Below, piece after piece: positions 36,996 to 46,863 of a DNA stretch of 64,000 nt. A program made the translations under genes and the position numbers. Within the stretch, counting starts at the first letter, position 1; every line of letters begins with the position of its first letter. Location of the stretch: the NCBI GenBank assembly GCA_902793335.1, contig CADBCZ010000008.1, forward strand, positions 1 through 64,000, written 5' to 3'. Below the pieces are notes generated by a model, which saw only the letters and a program-made list of their open reading frames with translations, did not search any database and had not been told where the DNA came from. The DNA is from an uncultured Lachnospiraceae bacterium. GTDB taxonomy: Bacteria > Bacillota > Clostridia > Lachnospirales > Lachnospiraceae.

Positions 36996-38933
36996 ATGGC
37001 ATATGAAGATTATATAAAAGCCCAGAAATTAGGTTTAAAAGCATATAAAGCCGCTACATCAAGAGGATTATATCCATACCTGCCTGTATTGGACGATATT
37101 CTTCCTCATGCACATGTTGAGTGTGAGGTTCGCCTTGGAATCAGCAATATTCCTCTGTATCAGGTCATCGGAACCAGTACTGCCGGAAGAACCAGAGCCT
37201 TCGCAAACAATTTCATGCCCCTGCTCGACTACGGCTCAGAATTTTCTGCTAAGTGGTCCCATCTTGTTGATGCCCAGATCAAAGAAGGTATTCATGATGC
37301 AATAAAGGTTTATGAATATATGAATAAATATTATGTGGTTGAAGGCAACAAACGTGCAAGCGTATTAAAGTATTTTGATTCCCCTTCAATCCTCGCTGAT
37401 ATTACACGTATTATACCCAGAAAAAGTGACGACCTCGAGGTACAGATATACTATGAATTCATGGATTTTTATGACCTCACCAAAATTAACTACGTTCAAT
37501 TTTCAAAATTAGGAAACTATCCTAAGCTTGTTGAAGCCGTAGGCAAACATTCAGGTGAGATATGGTCTGATGACGAAGTCATGGATTTCTCATCCTTCCA
37601 TGTTGCATTCTATAAAGCATACAAAGAAAAGGGTGGAACAAAGCTTATAAATATAACCTGCGACGATGCATTATTGTATTATCTTTCACTGTATCCGTAC
37701 GCCGAATCAAAAGAAATGACAGCTACAGAAATCAAGAAAAATCTTGATAAAATCTGGTCTGAGATACAACTTTTGCAGGATAATGATTCTATTGAGCTTT
37801 TAATGGATCCTACAACTGAAAACAAATCAGTAATGAATGTATTTAATATGATCATGCCAACCAAAAAGAAAAAGGTTGCCTTTGTGTATGACAAAGCACC
37901 TTCAACTTCCGACTGGATTTACGGACATGAGCTTGGCAGACTTCACATTCAGGAAAATCTCGATGAAATCATAGACACTCAATCCTATATCACTAATGAT
38001 GTGTCAGAAAAGGCTGAAAGTATCTTAGAGGATGTGTGCAATGATGGTAATGAAATAATATTTACTACCACTCCACAGCTTATCAAAGCCAGTGTCAAAG
38101 TTGCGGCAAATCATCCTGACGTAAAGATTCTCAACTGTTCATTAAACTCATCACATGCAACAGTCAGAACTTACTACACCCGTATGTATGAGGCCAAATT
38201 CCTGACAGGTCTTATTGCCGGTGCTCTATGTAACAACGATAAAATCGGATATGTGGCCGACTATCCTATTTACGGAGAGGCAGCCAATATCAATGCCTTC
38301 GCATTAGGCGCAAAAATGGTCAATCCTCGAGCAAAGGTATATCTTGCATGGTGTACACTTAACAATTTCGATGTCAACAATTACTTTAAGGAACGTGGCA
38401 TCACCTATATATCATCACAGGATTCAATTTCACCTGAGAATGGTCAGCGCCGCTTCGGTCTCTATGTCGAAAAAAATGATGACAGAAAAAATATAGCTGT
38501 TCCGGTTTATCACTGGGGAGCTCTTTACGAGGAACTTATAAACAGTATTTTTAAAGGTTCATGGAAAATTGATGAATCTTCCGATAAAGCCATTAATTAC
38601 TGGTGGGGATTATCAGCCGGTGTTATAGATATCATTTATTCTAACAGCCTTCCAACCGGAATCTCCAAACTGGTTGAATTAATGAAAAATAATATTGCAG
38701 CAGGAGTTTTTCACCCATTTACCGGTCCTATAACCGATCAGAATGATATACTTCAGATAGATGCTCATAAGGTAATGAAACCGGAAGAAATAATTACAAT
38801 GGATTGGCTTTATAATAACGTTATAGGAAATATTCCTGATATTGACGAACTGATTGATTCTGCAAAAGCAGTCGTTGAACTTAGAGGACTCGATGCAGCA
38901 ACACATGATATAAGCAAGTCATCTCTAATATAA
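36996..38933 (+). CDS. Cytosolic BMP-family (Med/PnrA-like) domain protein with ParB-like N-terminal motif
   Basis: The 645-residue protein has no signal peptide or lipobox, yet its second half (from about residue 290, KKKKVAFVYDKAPSTSDW) reads as a BMP-type solute-binding domain of the kind that binds nucleosides outside the cell. The N-terminal half has a motif VVEGNKRASVLKYF at 114-127 that resembles the ParB/sulfiredoxin-type VIDGNHR box, preceded by IGTSTAGRTRAF. The protein should therefore be cytosolic, perhaps a ligand-sensing or nucleotide-binding protein rather than a transporter subunit. No permease or ATPase genes follow. GAGG is seven bases before the ATG. A phosphoesterase gene follows 50 bases later. 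Confidence 0.82.
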   Translation: MAYEDYIKAQKLGLKAYKAATSRGLYPYLPVLDDILPHAHVECEVRLGISNIPLYQVIGTSTAGRTRAFANNFMPLLDYGSEFSAKWSHLVDAQIKEGIHDAIKVYEYMNKYYVVEGNKRASVLKYFDSPSILADITRIIPRKSDDLEVQIYYEFMDFYDLTKINYVQFSKLGNYPKLVEAVGKHSGEIWSDDEVMDFSSFHVAFYKAYKEKGGTKLINITCDDALLYYLSLYPYAESKEMTATEIKKNLDKIWSEIQLLQDNDSIELLMDPTTENKSVMNVFNMIMPTKKKKVAFVYDKAPSTSDWIYGHELGRLHIQENLDEIIDTQSYITNDVSEKAESILEDVCNDGNEIIFTTTPQLIKASVKVAANHPDVKILNCSLNSSHATVRTYYTRMYEAKFLTGLIAGALCNNDKIGYVADYPIYGEAANINAFALGAKMVNPRAKVYLAWCTLNNFDVNNYFKERGITYISSQDSISPENGQRRFGLYVEKNDDRKNIAVPVYHWGALYEELINSIFKGSWKIDESSDKAINYWWGLSAGVIDIIYSNSLPTGISKLVELMKNNIAAGVFHPFTGPITDQNDILQIDAHKVMKPEEIITMDWLYNNVIGNIPDIDELIDSAKAVVELRGLDAATHDISKSSLI

Positions 38934-38983
38934 ACATTTATCAAACACAAAAAATTACATTAGAAAAAAATATGGAGGTACTA

Positions 38984-39580
38984 ATGAAAATACTCGTGCT
39001 TTCCGATGTGGAATCCAAATATCTCTGGGATTATTTTGAAAAAACAAAATTAGAAAATATAGATCTTATTATATCATGTGGAGATTTAAAATCTGAATAT
39101 CTTGAATTTCTGGCCACCTTTGCAAAGGCTCCAATTCTGTATGTTCATGGGAATCATGATGATTCATATGACAGAAAACCACCTGAAGGATGTATTTGTA
39201 TTGATGACCAGGTATATGTATATAACGGTATCAGAATCGCCGGTCTTGGCGGTTCTATGCGTTATAACATAGGTAAATATCAATACAGTGAATCGGAAAT
39301 GCGCGAACGCGCTACCAGACTATGGTTTAAGATTAGAAAAACTAAAGGAATTGATATATTGGTTACTCACGCTCCGGCTGCAGGATTCAATGACGGAGAA
39401 GATCTTCCTCATAAAGGTTTTGAAGTATTCAACAGAATACTTCAAAAATATAAGCCCAAATATTATTTACACGGTCATGTGCATCTGACCTACAAATGGA
39501 ATCAGCAACGCGAATGCGTATACAATGAGCACACAACCGTGATTAATGGTTTCGAAAGATATATATTTGAATACAAATAG
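38984..39580 (+). CDS. Metallophosphoesterase
   Basis: The 198-residue protein has the calcineurin-like fold motifs in order: SDVES (residues 7-11), SCGDLKSEYLEF, VHGNHDDSY, VTHAPAAGFND and LHGHVHLTY. The first motif has Glu where many members have His (D-x-H), which occurs in some subfamilies. It should be a cytosolic two-metal phosphoesterase of unknown substrate. The ATG at 38984 follows GGAGG at five bases; the ATG twelve bases earlier contains that site and is less likely. It is probably co-transcribed with the BMP-domain gene. Confidence 0.88.
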   Translation: MKILVLSDVESKYLWDYFEKTKLENIDLIISCGDLKSEYLEFLATFAKAPILYVHGNHDDSYDRKPPEGCICIDDQVYVYNGIRIAGLGGSMRYNIGKYQYSESEMRERATRLWFKIRKTKGIDILVTHAPAAGFNDGEDLPHKGFEVFNRILQKYKPKYYLHGHVHLTYKWNQQRECVYNEHTTVINGFERYIFEYK

Positions 39581-39602
39581 TGAGTAACCTTAAATATTTG
39601 AT

Positions 39603-40541
39603 CTATTTCATCATCATAAGATAAGCAAAATAACCTGCATAACCGACAAGCATTGTCAACCCGCCTGCTCGTCCAAGTTTGTGATTTTTAAACACACAAA
39701 CATATAGCAAAACACCCGCTGCTATCGCTATAACCGTATCTATAATGAAATTAGCAGCAAACGGAACGGGAGTAATAAGTGCTGTTGTTCCTACCACGAA
39801 TAATATATTAAACATATTACTTCCGACAATATTTCCAATCGCAATATCAGCTTTACCCTTCTTAGCCGCTGTTACAGAAGTTACAAGCTCAGGCAAAGAT
39901 GTACCCAAAGCTACGATTGTAAGTCCTATAAATCTTTCGGAAAGATGTGCAGCAAGTGCAATCTTCGTAGCTGCTCCAACAGCGACATCACTACCCTTTA
40001 CAATAAGTACAACTCCTATTATCACGAGTAAAATCAAAAGCCATATCGGCTTCTTTTTTTCATCTTCAGGCGCCTCTTCTTTATTATTCTTAGCCATCAT
40101 AAAGAGATAAACAAGATATACGATAAATGCAATCCAGAGTATAACTCCCTCAACAAAGCTGATTACATTTCCGGTCATTCCAAAGACAAGTAAAAGAACC
40201 GAAACAAAAAGCATATACGGAATCTCATATTTAACTGTTGAATCTGCTACAGCTATCGCCACAATTACCGAAGTCACTCCAAGAATAACCAACACGTTAA
40301 GAAGATTACTTCCCACAACATTACCAACTGTTATATCAGCGTTACCTTTAAGCGCAGCAGTTATACTTACAGCAGCCTCCGGTGCTGACGTTCCCATTGC
40401 TACGATTGTAAGACCAATTACAAGCTGGGGAATTCCAAACTTCTCGGCTATACCGGCAGCACCGTCGACAAACCAGTCAGCTCCCTTAACCAGCATTACA
40501 AATCCAAGAATCAACAATAGAAACTGCAACAAAATACTCAT
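39603..40541 (-). CDS. CaCA-family sodium/calcium exchanger-like protein
   Basis: The 312-residue membrane protein has about ten helices and the two alpha-repeats of the family: GLTIVAMGTSAPEAAVSITA with GNVVGSNLLN, and GLTIVALGTSLPELVTSVTA with GNIVGSNMFN. It resembles E. coli YrbG and the archaeal NCX_Mj, and should exchange calcium for sodium or protons across the cytoplasmic membrane. A charged loop (KNNKEEAPEDEKKK) separates the halves. AGGAGG lies about ten bases before the ATG. It lies 24 bases after the M29 peptidase gene. Confidence 0.92.
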   Translation of the reverse strand: MSILLQFLLLILGFVMLVKGADWFVDGAAGIAEKFGIPQLVIGLTIVAMGTSAPEAAVSITAALKGNADITVGNVVGSNLLNVLVILGVTSVIVAIAVADSTVKYEIPYMLFVSVLLLVFGMTGNVISFVEGVILWIAFIVYLVYLFMMAKNNKEEAPEDEKKKPIWLLILLVIIGVVLIVKGSDVAVGAATKIALAAHLSERFIGLTIVALGTSLPELVTSVTAAKKGKADIAIGNIVGSNMFNILFVVGTTALITPVPFAANFIIDTVIAIAAGVLLYVCVFKNHKLGRAGGLTMLVGYAGYFAYLMMMK

Positions 40542-40565
40542 ATCATTTTTCCTCCTGTATTATCC

Positions 40566-42650
40566 TTACTTAAAAGGTTCATTTAACATCTCGCATCCGG
40601 CAAGTACAAATCTTCCATCTCTTATTATATCTACTTCTGTACCATCAGCATGTATACTTGTTATTGCCTCCAACTCATCATACGGAATAGTAATATCTGT
40701 ATGACAGTCAAAATATGCATTATCCGGATCACTGTCTCTTAAAAGTGAGCACTCATTATCTTTGGCAACAATTTCCTTACCATCCGGATTATACAGTTTC
40801 AATTCTTCTCCTCTACTGTAACAGGTATCACCCACCGCAAAGTGAGGTCCCATTTTCTCAGCGATAAGAATTGGCAGTTTATAAACTATGTCAAATTCAT
40901 TTGCAAGGACATATGCAGTTGTGTTGGTTCCTATCGCAAACTCACCTATCGGAAGTGTATCGCGGTTAAACAAAACATTCTCTTTAATATAAGCTTTGTT
41001 TTCATCTTCATTTTCAAAATTGTCACAGGTATAATCTTTCACTTTACCATCTTCAAATGTAATCTTAAGATTCTTATATTTTAACTCGTTAAGATACACC
41101 TCTGATACATTCAGCACTCCATGAGTTCCTGTTAATTTAGGAGAAGTAAATACTTCACCAACAGGTATATTCACATCAGCTGTACAATTTTCAAAGTTTG
41201 TTTCCTTATCGGGATGCTCTAAGTCGTGCATCATTACAACGATATCCGTCTGATTATCTCCACATCCTTTAACCAGAACCTTCTCAGCTTTATCAAGTTC
41301 ATCTACGAGATATTGCTGCACCTTCTTATATGCATTATTATCCAAAGTATTTATCTTGACTATTGCATCGAATATTTCTGTAAAGTTATCACCAATCTCC
41401 GGTAACGGGTAAGCTATAATTGTGAAGCTGTACTCGCTTTGAGGTATATATTCATTAACAATTTTGGAGCACTCAGTTCTTGAATATACAGACAACTTTT
41501 GCTGTGAATCTGTAAGCTTTAGACTCTCTTTTTTATTAATCGGCTCAAACGGCTTTTCACCAAATACCTCAATAACAGCCGGGCCGGCATACTCCCTAGC
41601 TAATTGTTTCCTGCTCTCATATGCATTTCTCGTAATTGAAATCTTCTTTTCGACAAATGCTTTATTTAAAAAGATTGCTTCATCCATTCTATGATCATAA
41701 TCATATTGTTTGTTAGGCGAGGTAGAAACATATCCCGATCTCAAAGTTAATCTTCTGTTTATTCTCGCAATAGGAGCACGATAGATTATCGGCTTAAGTC
41801 CCATTTTTTCAAATTGACCGATTGCTGCCTTTACCATTCTCTCCTGTCCTATTGAATATCTTATATTAACAGTCTTTTTCTTTGAAAGATCAATTCCGGC
41901 AATCTTAAATCCCTCTTCATATCCATGAGTATAGGTATATGCCATTTTATCAATTTCATCTTCTGACATGCCATTTAAAAATTCCGCCATTTTTATTTCA
42001 TTGTCAGATATATATTCTCCAAACTTATACAAATATCTGATATCAGACAGATCACTTTCCATGATTATATCGTTAGCAAATGACAACTCAGGATCAATCT
42101 GCTCACGAACCTGATAATCAATCATTGATTCTGCATAATCACTGATATAATAATATAATGTATCCTTGAGATCTTTGACAGAACACTCTCCGTCTTCAAA
42201 CAGACAAAGAACTTCCACAAACAATTCAAATAATACTGTCAACTCTGTATATCTATACTCCACAGCGTATATAATACAACCTCTAAGCTCTGTGTAAAGA
42301 AAACTTAGAAGGGAACCGTATTCATCACCCAATCTAGATACCGCAAAGGCCGGATTAGCATAACTTGTCTTATATGCTCCCGATTCCTCAAAGATGTCTT
42401 CGTACAATCTCTCATTCCAGTTCTTTAGTTCTTCAAGAGCAGAACTTTCAAGACCCCCTGCAAACACAAAATCCTTCCATTCATCAATCATCAGGATAAA
42501 TGCTGCTGTCTTTTTAAAATAATCATCAAACTCTTTAGCAAGTCTTCCGCTGTCATCACCTTTTGCAAAAGACTTTATCCTTTCAAGCATTAATTCATAA
42601 CGCTCATTTATTCCTTCATTATCATCATTAAACAATATCTTATAATTCAT
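40566..42650 (-). CDS. M29-family aminopeptidase with long N-terminal extension
   Basis: The 694-residue protein ends in an AmpS/AmpT-like M29 metallopeptidase domain. Likely metal ligands are visible in ADVNIPVGEVFTSP near residue 488, LPIGEFAIGTNT, EKMGPHFAVGDTCYS and CHTDITIPYDE. Typical M29 enzymes are about 410 residues; here some 280-300 residues of helical, acidic sequence come first. The ATG at 42650 is preceded by GGAAAGG; an ATG 24 bases earlier has no ribosome site. It should be a cytosolic exopeptidase. Confidence 0.88.
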   Translation of the reverse strand: MNYKILFNDDNEGINERYELMLERIKSFAKGDDSGRLAKEFDDYFKKTAAFILMIDEWKDFVFAGGLESSALEELKNWNERLYEDIFEESGAYKTSYANPAFAVSRLGDEYGSLLSFLYTELRGCIIYAVEYRYTELTVLFELFVEVLCLFEDGECSVKDLKDTLYYYISDYAESMIDYQVREQIDPELSFANDIIMESDLSDIRYLYKFGEYISDNEIKMAEFLNGMSEDEIDKMAYTYTHGYEEGFKIAGIDLSKKKTVNIRYSIGQERMVKAAIGQFEKMGLKPIIYRAPIARINRRLTLRSGYVSTSPNKQYDYDHRMDEAIFLNKAFVEKKISITRNAYESRKQLAREYAGPAVIEVFGEKPFEPINKKESLKLTDSQQKLSVYSRTECSKIVNEYIPQSEYSFTIIAYPLPEIGDNFTEIFDAIVKINTLDNNAYKKVQQYLVDELDKAEKVLVKGCGDNQTDIVVMMHDLEHPDKETNFENCTADVNIPVGEVFTSPKLTGTHGVLNVSEVYLNELKYKNLKITFEDGKVKDYTCDNFENEDENKAYIKENVLFNRDTLPIGEFAIGTNTTAYVLANEFDIVYKLPILIAEKMGPHFAVGDTCYSRGEELKLYNPDGKEIVAKDNECSLLRDSDPDNAYFDCHTDITIPYDELEAITSIHADGTEVDIIRDGRFVLAGCEMLNEPFK

Positions 42651-42680
42651 ATTTTTCCTTTCCTTATCATACAAATTATC

Positions 42681-42998
42681 TTATGAATACAACCATCCTA
42701 TTACATACAGTACAATCGCAATAATCAACAATAAACAATTGACTATGCCGGATACTCTCTTCATTATGATTCCGCCGTCAGGCGACTTCCATGCACTTTT
42801 AGAAAACATTATTCCGGTAAATGCCATCAAAAGACCTGCAAATTCCAAAAGTCCTACTATTCTTGGACCTTTACCTCCATATCTGTATGACAGTATGATT
42901 GCTGCTATCTGACAGCCAAATGATACAGCCGCCAGCACGCATGAAATAACAGTATCTATACTTACACTTTTCACGCTGTAAACATTTTTCTTATTCAT
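42681..42998 (-). CDS. Small three-helix membrane protein, function unknown
   Basis: The product is about 105 residues with three membrane helices (around TVISCVLAAVSFGCQIAAII, IVGLLEFAGLLMAFTGIM and IVNCLLLIIAIVLYVIGWL). The ATG at 42998 overlaps the end of the vanZ-like gene by eight bases in another frame, so translation is coupled; a GTG nine bases earlier is the alternative. I do not recognise a function. It is the last gene of the envelope-looking run and lies 30 bases before the aminopeptidase. Confidence 0.75.
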   Translation of the reverse strand: MNKKNVYSVKSVSIDTVISCVLAAVSFGCQIAAIILSYRYGGKGPRIVGLLEFAGLLMAFTGIMFSKSAWKSPDGGIIMKRVSGIVNCLLLIIAIVLYVIGWLYS

Positions 42999-43452
42999 TG
43001 CGTTCACTCTTTCTGTTTATCAGTAATAAAATATAATAAACTATAAATCCCAATAAACCACCAAGGGTATTTAATATGATATCATCTACATCAAACGAAC
43101 CAACTTTGGTCACGAGTTGAATAGTTTCAACACATAAACTAAAAATCAATGTATAAAATGTTGCCTCATACCATCTGACTCTTCGATTCAATACCCATCG
43201 AATTAAAGCTCCAAAAGGCATGAATGCCACAACATTACCAAGAAGGTTGATACATGACATCAACGGTCCAATCGTATCCCAATATAGAATGAATCTTTTT
43301 ATTTCCTGAAACGGCACAAGATTTTTCTCATGAACTCCTGTACCCGGTGTTCTTCCAAACCTGTCACTTAAAAACAGGAAATACACAAGAAAAATCATAT
43401 ATACACAAAAACATATTCTGCTTATAACTCTGATAACAGCTCTTTTTTTCAT
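42991..43452 (-). CDS. VanZ-like membrane protein
   Basis: The 153-residue protein has four membrane helices and the VanZ-family pattern: NLVPFQEIKRF after the first helix, NLLGNVVAFMPFGALI, then SLCVETIQL and FDVDDIILNTLGGLLGF. VanZ of Enterococcus confers low-level teicoplanin resistance by an unknown route; most homologues have no shown function, and no resistance genes are nearby. GGAG precedes the ATG. It follows the LTA-synthase-like gene by 55 bases. Confidence 0.85.
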   Translation of the reverse strand: MKKRAVIRVISRICFCVYMIFLVYFLFLSDRFGRTPGTGVHEKNLVPFQEIKRFILYWDTIGPLMSCINLLGNVVAFMPFGALIRWVLNRRVRWYEATFYTLIFSLCVETIQLVTKVGSFDVDDIILNTLGGLLGFIVYYILLLINRKSERNE

Positions 43453-43507
43453 TTACATCTCCGCACAAAATCAAGTTTTGTTCTCAATCCTGCCACCCGG
43501 CAATTTC

Positions 43508-45841
43508 TTATTGGTCACTCACATCTTCCGATACGGATTCTTCGGTCGACGCAGCGTCTGTAGTGGCTTCTTCTGTAGTCACATTTTCTGTTGTCGCATT
43601 TTCCGTAGATGTATCACCATCTGTGGCACTTTCTGTAGATGAATCATCATTTACATCCTCCTGCTGCAACATGTAATTATTAGTATAGGACAATGCAATG
43701 TGATCATCTCCCACCTGAGCAACACATAATTCTTTTGCATTCTCAATCGCTTCTCTCGGAATCATAAGCGTGGTGTAGTTCAAATATCTGGTTTCTACCG
43801 ACTTACCGTCAACCATAACTTTGGAAAATGTATTAAATCCTTTTCCTTTCACAAAGATGCCGGAAACATTTTCCTGTACATCCTCTACTACTATATCACG
43901 AAGTCCAAGTTTCATATCTGTTTGAGGAAATGGATTAACACCATCAAATGCATAGTTTTCGCCATATAATGTATCATATTCCAACATTTCCAATTTATTC
44001 AGATAATCTGCATTATCACTCTGGTTCATATATTTTTTATGAAAATTCTGCATAAGTCCGCCCTGAATTCCCAGACGTCCAAATATATATGTGCTGGCCT
44101 GATAAGAAGTCATATCCTTATACTCATTTTTCAGACCGATATTATCCCACATAACCCATTCTGTCTGATAAAGACTAATCTGTCTAAGATCTGTCTCTAA
44201 GAGATTCAAGCTCGGCAAATGATCCCCATACATAAATACAACTGTAGGCTCGTCAAGTTCCTCTAAGCTTGCTATGAGATCCTTTAACATGTTATCTGTT
44301 TCCCTGCACTGATTAATGTAATACTCCCAAGCAGCTTCCTTCTCAGTATCGCCTTCATATTCTCCGGTAAAATGACAACCAATGTGAGTAAGTGTTTCTG
44401 TATGCTTTTTAGGATAACGTCCATGAGCCTGAACAGTTATGGTAGTAATATAATCACGTCCCTCTGTCTGTTTCATACGCTCTATCATCTCGTTGTCAAG
44501 AATATTATCCTTTGCCCATCCTCTTGGTGTGTATTGAAGAAAATACATATGCTCCATAGCTGTAAATACATCAAAACCAAGATTGGAATAGTCTATATAT
44601 CTCTCATAAAAAGTAGCATCATTATTATGAAAGCCTGCTGTTGCATAGCCATATCTCTTAAGGTCATATGCCATACTGTCACAACTTTTACTTTTCATTA
44701 TTGTCTTGAAAGGATATTCTCCTGCACCAAAGAACTGGGTGCTCATTCCCGTCTGAACCTCAAACTCTGTATTTGCTGTACCCGCACCAACTGCCGGAAC
44801 GGTGAAGAAACCATGAGAATATCTTCCCTTAAGGTTAGCTAATGTTGGCATAACCCTCTCTGTAACTCTGAGGTCCTTCATATACTTAGTATCAAAAATT
44901 GACTCCAGCTGAATTACGATAATATTAGGATACTGTTTGGTTGCAGGCTCATTAGAATAATATTTTTTCTCTTCTTGAGTTTCCTCATCATCTGTTGCAG
45001 TTAAGTTTTGCTCCTGAGTTTTTTCTTTCGTCGCAGTCTCTTCATTTTCAGTATCTTTAGTCTCTGCCTCTTTCGCCTCTACTTCTTCCTTAGTCGCAAA
45101 TATAACCTCATCCTTATTGTAATAAAAGACATCTGTTATTTCATGAACGACCTCTTCACTGTAATTCTTTGGTCTGCTGATTCCAACATCTATAATACTG
45201 TTAGAAAAACAATATGCAAATCCGTAATCGTTATAAGCATATGCAAGATTTCCGAAATTATCAGAAACCGTCTTGGTGTTAACGGCTACCTTTGTCAAAG
45301 TATAAATAAGAAAGATGCACATGCATACATAAGCAGATGCGCGGAACGGTCTTCTCTTGCTTTTTGACTTCGGCAGTTTTATGTACAAATATATCAACAG
45401 AAGTACTACCAACACAGCTCCTATAGCAGATAGAATCATCTGCCATTTTGTCATATATTTGTCCAACATTGTCATGACGTTACGAATCATAAGAATATCA
45501 ACCGCCGAAAAAGGTGTTGTCCTAAAACACAGAACTATCCAGTTTGCAAAAGCCGATATTATCCACATGGCACATACAAAAATCGTCGCAAAGAGCTTGC
45601 GTTTTGCAAACAATACCAATGATAATGTAACAAATATTATAAATGCATTATACAAAAATACCATTGGTGAATGAGCTATAAATTTAAAGGCTTTTAAAAA
45701 TGAATGTCTTGAAAAAACTTCCAAAAAATAATTAAGCACAAGTGCTAACAACGCAAAACCTACTGCCGGTATCTTAATTATCTTTATAACCTTGTCCATC
45801 TTCTTTTGATTATTATCAATCTTATTATTCTGTTCGTCCAT
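43508..45841 (-). CDS. LTA-synthase-like sulfatase-family membrane enzyme
   Basis: The 777-residue protein has five N-terminal membrane helices (to about residue 190) and an outside alkaline-phosphatase-like domain. Family residues are visible: VIQLESIFD, the catalytic threonine T355 in GAGTANTEFEV, and MYGDHLPS. It should transfer phosphoglycerol-type groups outside the membrane. After the enzyme domain comes a short TIG/IPT-like beta segment (about 640-735) and a Ser/Thr/Glu-rich tail (TESATDGDTSTENATTENVT). The ATG at 45841 follows GGAG at six bases; a GTG 24 bases earlier is unsupported. Whether it makes lipoteichoic acid or modifies another polymer is open. Confidence 0.9.
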   Translation of the reverse strand: MDEQNNKIDNNQKKMDKVIKIIKIPAVGFALLALVLNYFLEVFSRHSFLKAFKFIAHSPMVFLYNAFIIFVTLSLVLFAKRKLFATIFVCAMWIISAFANWIVLCFRTTPFSAVDILMIRNVMTMLDKYMTKWQMILSAIGAVLVVLLLIYLYIKLPKSKSKRRPFRASAYVCMCIFLIYTLTKVAVNTKTVSDNFGNLAYAYNDYGFAYCFSNSIIDVGISRPKNYSEEVVHEITDVFYYNKDEVIFATKEEVEAKEAETKDTENEETATKEKTQEQNLTATDDEETQEEKKYYSNEPATKQYPNIIVIQLESIFDTKYMKDLRVTERVMPTLANLKGRYSHGFFTVPAVGAGTANTEFEVQTGMSTQFFGAGEYPFKTIMKSKSCDSMAYDLKRYGYATAGFHNNDATFYERYIDYSNLGFDVFTAMEHMYFLQYTPRGWAKDNILDNEMIERMKQTEGRDYITTITVQAHGRYPKKHTETLTHIGCHFTGEYEGDTEKEAAWEYYINQCRETDNMLKDLIASLEELDEPTVVFMYGDHLPSLNLLETDLRQISLYQTEWVMWDNIGLKNEYKDMTSYQASTYIFGRLGIQGGLMQNFHKKYMNQSDNADYLNKLEMLEYDTLYGENYAFDGVNPFPQTDMKLGLRDIVVEDVQENVSGIFVKGKGFNTFSKVMVDGKSVETRYLNYTTLMIPREAIENAKELCVAQVGDDHIALSYTNNYMLQQEDVNDDSSTESATDGDTSTENATTENVTTEEATTDAASTEESVSEDVSDQ

Positions 45842-45877
45842 ATCTATCTCCAATAAACAAGTCACAATGCATCATTA

Positions 45878-46810
45878 CTATATAAAGTCTTCTTTATGAT
45901 TAATCACATATCTTATAAATCTTCCTACTTCCACCCATGCCTCTTTTGCTTCCGGATACCTGGTAAGCCCCATCTGGAAATCATGAAACATTCCGGTATA
46001 TACATGCTCCTTAAGTACTACTCCACAAGCTTTTGCTTTTTCCGCAACCGAAAGGGTATCACTTAAGAGCATCTCGTATTCTCCTACCTGTAAAAGCATC
46101 GGCGGAAAACCATGGTAATCTCCTTTAACAGGTGATATATAAGGATCCTCCGGATCACTCTCCTTATAATATCCGTCTTTAAACACAAGTGAATCTGTTG
46201 AACCTCCAAATTTAGGATCTATATCAAAATTTTCCTGATAGGATTCTCCACTCTTAGTAAGATCCGTCCAAGCCGACATTGTTATAATACCTGCCGGCAT
46301 ATGTATACCATGATCTCGAAGATATAAACCTAGGGCTAAGGTAAGACCACCCCCGGCAGAATCTCCGGCAATGAATATCTTCTCTGCCGGATATCCCTGC
46401 TCAAGTATCCACTCATATGATTTAACCGCATCTTCTAGTGCAGCAGGATATGGATGTTCAGGAGCAACCCTGTAATCAACAGACAGTATATCCAGACCAC
46501 CTGACACTTCGTTATACAAAGCTGCCATATCCCTGTAAGCATTATGAAGCTTTCCATAATAGCCTCCACCGTGAACATGCAGGATTATACCCTTTTTTGT
46601 ATCATCACTAACGAGAAGTTCCATTTTAAACAAATGCATGTCAATGACTTCAAACTTAAGATGTTCCGGGCACTCCCATTCCTTTTCCCTCAAAGACATC
46701 TTCTCTCTAAGTTCACCCGTCTGTGCCTTATGCCCTATAATCGGCATATGATTGGCCATCTTAACCATCTTTCTGGCTGTTCGGCCTCGTATACTCACCT
46801 CTTGATTCAT
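45878..46810 (-). CDS. HSL-type alpha/beta hydrolase (esterase)
   Basis: The 310-residue protein has the hormone-sensitive-lipase signature: oxyanion motif HVHGGGYYG near 76-84, nucleophile S151 in GDSAGGG, and the downstream Asp (YEMLLSD) and His (GMFHDFQ). It should cleave short acyl esters. No signal peptide is visible, so it acts inside the cell. The ATG at 46810 follows GGGAG at nine bases; an upstream TTG lacks a site. It lies between the zinc-ribbon membrane protein and the LTA-synthase-like enzyme and may work with the acyltransferase two genes upstream. Confidence 0.9.
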   Translation of the reverse strand: MNQEVSIRGRTARKMVKMANHMPIIGHKAQTGELREKMSLREKEWECPEHLKFEVIDMHLFKMELLVSDDTKKGIILHVHGGGYYGKLHNAYRDMAALYNEVSGGLDILSVDYRVAPEHPYPAALEDAVKSYEWILEQGYPAEKIFIAGDSAGGGLTLALGLYLRDHGIHMPAGIITMSAWTDLTKSGESYQENFDIDPKFGGSTDSLVFKDGYYKESDPEDPYISPVKGDYHGFPPMLLQVGEYEMLLSDTLSVAEKAKACGVVLKEHVYTGMFHDFQMGLTRYPEAKEAWVEVGRFIRYVINHKEDFI

Positions 46811-46863
46811 ATATGAAATCTCCCGCAAACCTAATCAGTTATTAAATATCATACTAAATGTAA

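Noticed and set aside
42991..43452. VanZ as an antibiotic-resistance gene
   Set aside because: No van cluster is nearby and most VanZ-like proteins have no resistance role; only the family name is supported.
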